From the NCBI GenBank assembly GCA_015179025.1, contig WHUX01000706.1, forward strand, positions 1-13,233: a stretch of DNA of 13,233 nucleotides. The letters are read 5' to 3'. This document shows, in pieces, positions 7,864 through 13,233 of this stretch. A program made the translations under genes and the position numbers. This DNA is from Terfezia claveryi. Taxonomy: Eukaryota > Ascomycota > Pezizomycetes > Pezizales > Pezizaceae. Below the pieces are notes generated by a model. The model had not been told where the DNA came from. It made no database searches and saw nothing but the letters and a program-made list of their open reading frames with translations. Position 1 is the stretch's first letter; every line of letters begins with the position of its first letter.

Positions 7864-7926
7864 GATGAAGAGGATGAAGAGGGTGAAGGAGAGGATAATG
7901 TTGAGGGAGAAGAACAAGATGAATAA
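7859..7926 (+). pseudogene. 3' end of the interrupted acidic-tail gene
   Basis: After the 5-bp duplication AAGAG (7859-7863) the sequence from 7864 reads DEEDEEGEGEDNVEGEEQDE and stops at TAA 7924-7926. This is the codon frame and Asp-Glu-Glu repeat style that stops abruptly at 1176. Deleting the retrotransposon and one AAGAG copy restores an uninterrupted reading frame, so this 68-bp piece is the true C-terminus of the gene begun at the left of the window. Confidence 0.85.
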
Positions 7927-7941
7927 CGACTACGTATGGGG

Positions 7942-7988
7942 TGTCACGGAGCTTACACTTTGTCACGGAATTTATATTTTGTCACAGA
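7942..7988. repeat. three copies of TGTCACGGA spaced every 19 bp
   Basis: TGTCACGGA occurs at 7942-7950 and 7961-7969, with TGTCACAGA at 7980-7988. The phasing is exact at 19 bp. It lies just after the stop of the interrupted gene. Possible roles are subterminal transposon repeats or a protein-binding array; nothing in the sequence decides. Confidence 0.75.
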
Positions 7989-8511
7989 TCCCTATGTTGT
8001 CAAGCAATTATTTCTCTATTTCCTTGTCGTCTGATGGAATGTTTGGTATTGGTTGTTTGATATATCATTATGGGTCAGGATTGTTGATTTATTGTTCTTT
8101 TGGATATAGTAATAGGTTAGTATAGACTAGTCGCTAGGTGGACAATAGAGTACTTAAGGTATAGTCTGGTTGGCACAAGCCCGGTATATTAGGCTAGTGG
8201 TGCAGGTTTAGACTGGGGTACAACTCATGAGTCGGCTTGCACTAGTCCCTCAGTGTTCTAAGGTTGTATATGAGACAGATAGGTATATATATATACTCTA
8301 GTATATATCGCCTCCCAGCTTGTCTGGTCTCCTCCGGTAATCCCAGTCCACCTGTAGGCAAAAGCAACCCATATATGGCCCCGTTAAGGAGGCCAAAATG
8401 AGTCAGTCCCCAAGGGGAATTTGGCAAAAGGTGAGTTAATCTGCCACGACGATGCTTGTTCAGCTTAATTGTGTACACGACTAACAGCCTAACAGCTAGT
8501 TGTCGATATCC

Positions 8512-8560
8512 TTTGTCGGGTTTCGTTTGTCGCGTTTCCTTTGTCGGGTTTCTTTTATCG
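8512..8560. repeat. short tandem repeat, TTTGTCGSGTTTC, 14-bp period
   Basis: TTTGTCGGGTTTC at 8512 and 8540 and TTTGTCGCGTTTC at 8526, with a decayed fourth unit TTTATCG at 8554. They lie about 170-220 bases upstream of the ATG at 8730, so a regulatory role is possible. Confidence 0.8.
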
Positions 8561-8660
8561 ATGTATCTAAGCTAACTTAAGGGAATGTGCAGGCAAACTT
8601 GGATTCATTGTTTGATAGTTAGGTCTAGATCCCCATAACGCTCTGTGTTGCTTCGTCTCA

Positions 8661-8666
8661 TATAAG
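8661..8666 (+). promoter_or_regulatory. TATA-like box upstream of the H3-like ORF
   Basis: TATAAG lies 69 bases before the ATG at 8730. The leader between is C/T-rich with no upstream ATG. Spacing fits a fungal core promoter. Prediction only. Confidence 0.4.
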
Positions 8667-8729
8667 ATCATCACTATCGCCTCTGAGTCACCAAGTTCAT
8701 CGCCTCCTTTAACCAGCTAACATATAAGA

Positions 8730-8870
8730 ATGGCAAGAACAAAGCAGGTTCCGAAGAAAAACCCTGGGCAACCAGCGAAGTCACAAGTCCCTAGGAATAT
8801 AAAATCAGTTGTGCCCCCCCAAAAAGCGGTGGCACCAAAAACTATAAGAAAGCAGTCACAAGGACGTTAG
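8730..8870 (+). CDS. 46-aa ORF beginning with a histone H3 tail-like sequence
   Basis: The ORF begins MARTKQVPKKNPGQPAKSQ. Counted from the first Ala, as for histone H3, residues 1-5 (ARTKQ) are identical to H3, Lys is at 9, Gly at 12 and Ala at 15 as in H3, and position 8 is Lys for Arg. The rest is Lys/Pro/Gln-rich (PQKAVAPKTIRKQSQGR) and ends at TAG 8868. There is no histone fold, so it is not a histone gene; a full H3 is about 135 residues. The ATG has a good context (A at -3, G at +4). It may be the first part of a longer gene whose remainder was lost, since element 2 begins 55 bases downstream, or a short peptide gene. It is absent from common short-ORF predictions because of its size. 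Confidence 0.5.
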   Translation: MARTKQVPKKNPGQPAKSQVPRNIKSVVPPQKAVAPKTIRKQSQGR

Positions 8871-8904
8871 CATTCCATTCCATGAAGCATTCCATTCCAT
8901 GAAG
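8871..8904. repeat. 17-bp perfect tandem duplication
   Basis: CATTCCATTCCATGAAG occurs twice head to tail directly after the ORF stop. Each unit itself contains a doubled CATTC. Confidence 0.95.
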
Positions 8905-9229
8905 TAAAAAAGACTAATTGTAAAGTGTTGTTAGGGGGACTGGACAATCAGATTGGATTAGATAAGGATCCAATCTAATCAGATAATCTCAGGCTAGTAA
9001 TGTATACTACAAAGTAGATTACTAATAGTGTATTGTTTATCCTCACTATTAAAGTTATTACCAGTAGCATAGGATTACTCTGTAATAGGTAAAGTAGTAT
9101 AGGAGTGCCAAAGGCACTTAGAAGAATTAACCAGTGGAACTTCTATATTGATTGTACTCTAACTATGTTCTGAGTTCTAACTATCTGTCCAACTGAAGGG
9201 AAATTCAGGGGACTATATGTGTTTCCAAC

Positions 9230-9262
9230 GGGGCAGTACTGGGGCAGTGCTGAGGCAGTGCA
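9230..9262. repeat. 11-bp tandem repeat x3 in LTR 2
   Basis: GGGGCAGTACT, GGGGCAGTGCT and GAGGCAGTGCA follow one another without gaps. They could be repeated factor-binding sites in U3 or R, which is inference. Confidence 0.85.
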
Positions 9263-9372
9263 CCATCATCTGACCCTTACATGTAATAAAGATCAGCATC
9301 ATCTGATTCTCTAGATAGTAATTCCAAATACTATCTAGTACAAAATAGGTTAAGTCTTAACTTTGACTTATA

Positions 9373-9422
9373 CATGTGAAAGCATGTGAAAGCATGTGAT
9401 AACATGTGAAAGCATGTGAAAT
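9373..9422. repeat. 10-bp tandem repeat x5 in LTR 2
   Basis: Five units of CATGTGAAAG type: three are exact, one is CATGTGATAA and the last ends AAAT. CATGTG is an E-box-like word, so binding of a helix-loop-helix factor is possible but unproven. The array is 130-180 bases inside the LTR start in element orientation, where U3 enhancers would sit. Confidence 0.9.
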
Positions 9423-9550
9423 ATTAGCAAGGCAGACAGTACACAGAATGTTGTGTGTTATGAGATGCTTGCTGAGTAAGAAAATACATAAGAAATACCT
9501 TTGTGAGGGAGAGGGTTAGTCATAGGGTATGAGTAAGCCACTTCCTTACA

Positions 9551-9565
9551 TGCCTCCCTGTTTAG
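9551..9565 (-). other. polypurine tract of element 2
   Basis: The minus strand reads CTAAACAGGGAGGCA immediately before the LTR start TGTAAGG. It is less pure than that of element 1 but in the right place. Confidence 0.6.
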
Positions 9566-9613
9566 ATAAAAACTCCATCCTAAGAAATAAACAGGGGAGA
9601 TGGGTTATGTACA

Positions 9614-10285
9614 TTAGTAGTTAACATTCAACCCATAATACCTATTATTCCTATCCTTGTAGGAACTACTACCACTTGCTCCTGTATCATACCTGACATT
9701 GTTATACCCCTCCTTGAGATCCTTATTAACAGCAATGTCATCAAAATACAGACTAATTACCCTTTGTGGCTGTCTTTCCAAGAAGAAATGTCTAAGCATT
9801 ATTTGGGGTAAATCTACCTCTTTTCCTTTGCCTTTGTCAATCTTGACTGCATTAGATGAAACAGGGGGAGCAAGGACTTTCTTTCTTTCATCATCAATCA
9901 TTTGCAAGGTCTCTTTTCTTGTCTTATTCTTGCCAAGCTTATTCTCACCAACCTTCCTCTTTTTGTAAGTTGCTTGCTTACTACCAGTCAACCAGAATTG
10001 TTTTTTCAATGACTCATCCACACCATCAGCATATACCCACTCATCAAATTTATGAGGCCATCCCTTCCATTTCACCTTGTACTGCAGCTTCCCTGTTCTA
10101 GGTTGTGACCTAAATTCCAACACTCTTTCTACCTCATACCTATCTTCCTTAACTGGTCCTAGTTGTTCCAGAGTTCTAGAGGGGAACAGTTTTATTGGAT
10201 TAGGGAAGAAGGGCTTGAGAAGTGAGGTGTGGAAGGAATTGTTGATATTATTGAGGTCAGGGAAGTCAGTGAAGTCAAGTTGAGC
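9614..10285 (-). pseudogene. Element 2 chromodomain and basic C-terminal tail
   Basis: In one open frame after the TAA at 10289, the end of integrase reads NSFHTSLLKPFFPNPIKL. The chromodomain follows: DRYEVERVLEFRSQPRTGKL and QYKVKWKGWPHKFDEWVYAD. The aromatic at the end of the strand is in DEWV rather than the usual TWEP, recalling chromo-barrel or Tudor-knot wording. About 120 residues follow that are not typical of chromoviruses: a Lys-rich part (KKRKVGENKLGKNKTRKE, a plausible nuclear localisation signal) and a Ser/Asn/Tyr-rich end (SSSYKDRNNRYYGLNVNY) to a stop at 9614. The function of the tail is unknown. Confidence 0.85.
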
Positions 10286-11530
10286 ATTTTAACTCCATGG
10301 TGAATATTTGGTAATGGTGAAGGGGCCTATCCATTTTGGGGATAGTTTGGAGGAGTGATACCTTGCTGGGAGGTTCTTTGTTGACAGCATCACCTGATCA
10401 TTGATTTGGTAATTAGGGGAGGCTCTTCTGTGTTTGTTGGCTTACTGAATTTGGTCCTTTTTTGCTTTGGTAAGGTTTTCAGCAACCTGGTAGAATCTGG
10501 TTGTAGGGTTTGAATAGGTAGGAATTGGGTGAGGTAGGATAGGTGGTGACAAATTAGGCTGGTATCCTAGCTTGGTAAAAAAGGGAGAAAGTCCTCTTGT
10601 AGTACTAACTCTTGCATTCACCTCTGTTTGAACAGAAGGTGTGGCTTGTACCCAATTCATTCCTTGTTCCAGCTTCTTGGCTACAAACATAGGAATAATT
10701 GTCCTATTCTTTCTTTCACTTGTCCCATCAGTTTGGGGGTGATATGTGGAAGATGCTTTATGCATAATTCCATTTTTTCTGCATCCAATCTTGAAAAACA
10801 GTAGACATAAACAAGGGGTCTTGGTCAGAAACAATTTCATAAGGGAAACCCACATTAGGCTTAATGAATCTTTCAAAGATATCAATAACCCTAATGTATC
10901 AACATTGTTTGCAACAGGTAACAAGAATGTGAAATCAGAATGCCTGTCAGTCATGACTAATAACTTATGAAATAACAATATGTGAGGCTTGTCATCTTTA
11001 GGAGTTCTGTAACCAAGAGTAAATTCAGTACATGAAATCATAACAGGTTCCATACTAAGAAAATCCATAGCCATACTACCCCATGGCCTAGTAGGTACAT
11101 TCAGAGCAGTAAGGAATCCAGGGGGTTTCTGTGTGGATCCTTTGGTGATTTGACAGGTTTCACAACTCCTCACAAATTGTTCAACCTGTTTATAAAAATC
11201 CTGAAAGATATACTTATTGGTAAGCTCTCCTGTTGTTTTTGCAAGGCCTCCATATCCAGTAGTGATATGTGCTTGTTGGATAAGGGCTTCAGAGGCAGGG
11301 TTACCTTTAACTTGTAATCCCTTGGGAATTACCATCCTCCAAGCAAAATTCTTCAAGAGGTACATAAACCCATCCTGTACCTTTACTGTAGGTACTTGCT
11401 CTCCTCTCTTGACTCTTAAGTACAGTGGTCCAAACACTGTATCTTTTTCCAACTCTTCTCTGTAATGCCATTCCAACTCATGATCTTCTATCCACTCAGC
11501 AATTACAAATCTGGTTCCATGCTCTTTTCA
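10286..11530 (-). pseudogene. Element 2 integrase
   Basis: Before the zinc motif lie AEWIEDHELEWHYREELEKD and an upstream domain. The zinc motif is H70 in QAHITTGYGG and C105/C108 (SCETCQITKG), with Tyr at the second His position. Catalytic D138 is in MAMDFLS. The second Asp is read in a shifted frame (VSDQDPLFMSTVFQDWMQKK, about 10842-10770). The Glu is in GTSERKN after YHPQTD. Two compensating frameshifts surround the second Asp (near 10890 and 10765). About 20 extra residues (around TEFTLGYRTPKDDKP) separate the first Asp from the VMTDRHSDF strand, compared with element 1. KWIGPFTIT gives the GPF motif. In-frame TAA codons are at 10442-10444 and 10289-10291. Confidence 0.9.
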
Positions 11531-12373
11531 GTTTCATCCTGGACCCCTATTGCCTTTTTCAGGTAGTCACTATTGTGGAAGGGCTTATTGAGGGCCTTCA
11601 AATTATTCTTTCTGGTGTCACAGGAGCTGACAAAGTTTTTGTTCAGGTTATGGTAGCCAAGACAATACTTGCATCTTGGTACCTCTTTTCCTCCTGTGGT
11701 AGTGACCTTTGGGAGATTTGGGCATAGGTGGGACCAGTGACCATCTTGGTTACATATGGTGCATTTTTTGATGGTTTCTGCTGGGAGTGGATATTGCAGT
11801 GGGAAGAGTTTGTTGTCAAGGGGGCATCTGTTGCTGAGGTAAGTTGTTTCCATGCAGTTGGTACACCTAGGAGGAGGGAATCTAGCCCTTTTAGGGCAGT
11901 TCTCCTTAAAGTGTCTAATTGCCCAACAGTTGTCACAAAGATTAATTGTAGGATCTTTGTTGTTGCATTGGGAAGTTTTGTGGCCCACTTTACCACATAG
12001 AGAACAGAACTCTTTGTCATGAGTTCTATCAGAGGAGGAAGGGAGGATTGGATCCTCAGGGAAGATGTCAGGAAGGGTGCTGACAGAGGATGCAGGTGAG
12101 GCTCCTGGGGGAGGAGGAGGCTAGAAGTGCACCTTCTTGTTGTTTGCCTCATCCTTGCACTTAGGTGAGACAGCCCTTCTCTTCAAGGTACCTTCAAGAG
12201 TAGGATTCCACTCCTGAAGGTTTCCCACAACCACAGAACCCCTGTCAGCCCTTCTCAAGGACTGTTCCATCTGTTCTGTAGTTATGGGTTCCCTGGCTCT
12301 TTCCCATTCCTTAGGTTCATCTGAGTCAGAGGACTCATCCACAAGTGTCCATTCCTGTGGGTCCTCTGCCTCA
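11503..12373 (-). pseudogene. Element 2 five-knuckle CCHC module between RNase H and integrase
   Basis: One frame with a single TAG (12121-12123) encodes first an acidic part (VDESSDSDEPKEWERAREP) and a Pro-rich spacer, then a zinc-knuckle array. Knuckle 1 is CSLCGKVGHKTSQC (12006-11965), 2 is CDNCWAIRHFKENC (11937-11896), 3 is CTNCMETTYLSNRC with Tyr for His (11865-11824), 4 is CTICNQDGHWSHLC (11763-11722) and 5 is an irregular CKYCLGYHNL...C (11673-11620). Numbers 1, 2 and 4 match CX2CX4HX4C exactly. Such knuckles bind single-stranded nucleic acid and normally sit in gag. The array runs into the integrase region through one frameshift near 11525. Alternatives are a captured cellular gene (CNBP-like arrays have several knuckles) or a chimeric element. 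Confidence 0.8.
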
Positions 12374-12962
12374 GGGCAGCAAGAGTAGAGGGAGAGGAGG
12401 TACTAGGCTCTTTGTTAATTACTACTTGAAACTTGGGTTTTCTTGTAACTGACCTTCCTCTCTCTTCCTCTTCTTGTTGTTGCTGTTGGGCCTGGGCCCT
12501 AGTAGTGGTGGCAGCAGTTTGGACTGCTGCTGGCTCCTGCTGGAGCCTTCTGAGCCTGAAATTTCTTTGTGGTGTGTTAGATTCATCAGGTTCAGGTCAT
12601 CTTCAACTGTTGGTTGGTACCTTTCAGCCTCAAAGACTGCATTAGGCCTTCTCTGTCATGCCAGACAGGCCTGGTGGATCAACCTCCTGCACCTGTCTTG
12701 GTGGGAGGTTGGTAGTGGTGATTTGGAGAGGAGGGAGTCTCCTTCTCCTGGTGATGGTGTTGGAGAATTTCTCCAAGGATTGGTGGAGACACTGGTCTCC
12801 CAGTGGCTCCTCTGATCCTGAGCTGGTTTGGGGAAGGCATGGTGGTGATGGAGAATGTGGGGGAGGTGTTTTCTTGAAAGTTTGTATTGGAAAGAGAGGT
12901 GGTTGGTTACTACTGGATGTTGTAGTAAAGAAGCTTGTGGTGAGAAGACTGTCCAGTAGAGG
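12374..12962 (-). pseudogene. Element 2 low-complexity linker after RNase H
   Basis: Directly after the RNase H end (DVLSRGVYSPSE) the frame is rich in Ser, Thr and Pro (PPPHSPSPPCLPQ). It ends at 12642, and continuation requires frame changes through VFEAERYQPTVEDDLNL and a Gln/Glu-rich stretch (AQAQQQQQEEEERGRS). No domain is visible. In parts two or three frames are open at once because of composition, so the true frame is uncertain. Confidence 0.5.
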
Positions 12963-13231
12963 GGATTCAGAGGGACTATATACTCCTCTGGACAGTACAT
13001 CTGCTATGTGGTTGTCCTTGCCCTGAATGTATTCTAGGGTTAGGTCAAACTGACTCATAGTCTCTTGCCACCTTCTCTTCATCTGACTTTCAGGATACTA
13101 TCCATAAATGTGACTAAGGGTTTGTGATCTGTTTGGATGATCACTTTGTGACCCTGTAGTTCAGGCCTGAAATACCTCAGTAAGTCAACAATTGCTAATA
13201 ACTCCTTATCAGTTGTTGTGTAATTCATTTG
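12963..13231 (-). pseudogene. Element 2 RNase H (partial, cut by window edge)
   Basis: Readable motifs are NYTTTDKELLAIVDLL with the catalytic Glu, VIIQTDHKPLV with the Asp, and LEYIQGKDNHIADVLSRG with the last Asp. A frameshift near 13085 separates MDSILKVR from QMKRRWQETM. The N-terminal half lies outside the window. Confidence 0.88.
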
Positions 13232-13233
13232 TC

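Larger units (their letters stand above)
7927..8729. other. non-coding stretch between the acidic-tail gene and the H3-like ORF
   Basis: No convincing gene. It is AT-rich with short direct repeats (7942-7988, 8512-8560) and a (TA)6 run at 8284-8295. A minus-strand 78-codon frame (8242-8478) has no recognisable domain. The first part probably holds the 3' UTR of the acidic-tail gene and the last part the promoter of the ORF at 8730. Confidence 0.5.
8926..9550 (-). repeat. 3' LTR of element 2 (putative, about 625 bp)
   Basis: The inner boundary at 9550 is supported by an abutting polypurine tract and the start TGTAAGGAAGTGG in element orientation. The outer boundary is set at TGTTGTTAGGGGG (8926), giving a TGT...ACA element; TGTTAGGGGG at 8929 is equally possible. 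The partner LTR is outside the window, so neither identity nor duplication can be checked. It holds an 8-bp inverted repeat (GATTGGAT / ATCCAATC near 8950-8975) and two tandem arrays. Confidence 0.6.
8926..13233 (-). mobile_element. Element 2: second Ty3/Gypsy chromovirus, partial at window edge
   Basis: On the minus strand the window shows RNase H (cut by the right edge), a linker, a zinc-knuckle array, integrase, chromodomain, a polypurine tract and the 3' LTR. Domain order places it in Ty3/Gypsy with a C-terminal chromodomain. It is clearly not the same family as element 1: it is much more AT-rich, its integrase shares little wording and its LTR is unrelated. It carries several in-frame stops (12121, 10442, 10289) and several frameshifts, so this copy is inactive. 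Gag, protease, RT and the 5' LTR lie beyond 13233. Confidence 0.92.

Noticed and set aside
8150..8240. Possible tRNA gene in a GGTT/GGTTTAG-containing stretch
   Set aside because: No cloverleaf could be drawn and no B-box match to GGTTCGANNCC is present.
8242..8478. Minus-strand 78-aa ORF
   Set aside because: No domain, a low-complexity (TA)n-derived end, and no supporting context.
11643..12152. 169-aa minus-strand ORF over the zinc-knuckle region
   Set aside because: It is the neighbouring frame; the other frame carries the regularly spaced Cys and His residues.
12433..13026. Plus-strand ORFs opposite the element 2 linker
   Set aside because: Shadows of a low-complexity linker; RNase H and the knuckles on the other strand fix the coding direction.

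Overview
The window reads as repeat-rich DNA from a filamentous fungus. The evidence is small 50-66 bp introns with GTATGT donors and two Ty3/Gypsy chromoviruses (LTR retrotransposons whose integrase carries a chromodomain). The pol wording of the first element, in RNase H, the RT thumb and a chromodomain with a WQPAEDL ending, is the type I associate with Pezizomycotina (ascomycete) elements. That is recall, not a search, and a basidiomycete cannot be excluded. No bacterial signals are present.

Layout. (1) 1-1176 plus 7859-7926 is one plus-strand host gene of unknown function with a long Asp/Glu-rich C-terminus, cut in two by a retrotransposon. Removing the element and one 5-bp duplication rejoins the acidic frame exactly and reaches a stop at 7924. 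(2) 1177-7858 is element 1, on the minus strand: 5' LTR 7349-7858, a putative primer site, gag, protease, RT, RNase H, integrase, chromodomain, polypurine tract and 3' LTR 1177-2254. About a dozen frameshifts make it defective. Its 3' LTR carries a second, related solo LTR (1613-2175) with its own duplication GATAT; when that is removed both outer LTRs are exactly 510 bp. (3) 7927-8925 is non-coding DNA with several short direct repeats, then a TATA-like box and a 46-codon ORF whose first residues copy the histone H3 tail (MARTKQ, lysine also at position 9). (4) 8926-13233 is a second, AT-richer minus-strand chromovirus cut by the window edge: LTR, chromodomain with a long basic tail, integrase, an unexpected array of five CCHC-like zinc knuckles, a low-complexity linker and part of RNase H.

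How the parts relate. Each element's genes would have formed a gag-pol polyprotein for reverse transcription and integration; neither copy can make it intact. The order of events at the first locus is readable: host gene, then insertion of element 1, then insertion of a relative into its LTR and collapse of that relative to a solo LTR.

Most worth a second look are the zinc-knuckle array between RNase H and integrase in element 2, the H3-tail-like ORF lying between two chromodomain elements, and the CpG-biased differences between the paired LTRs of element 1.
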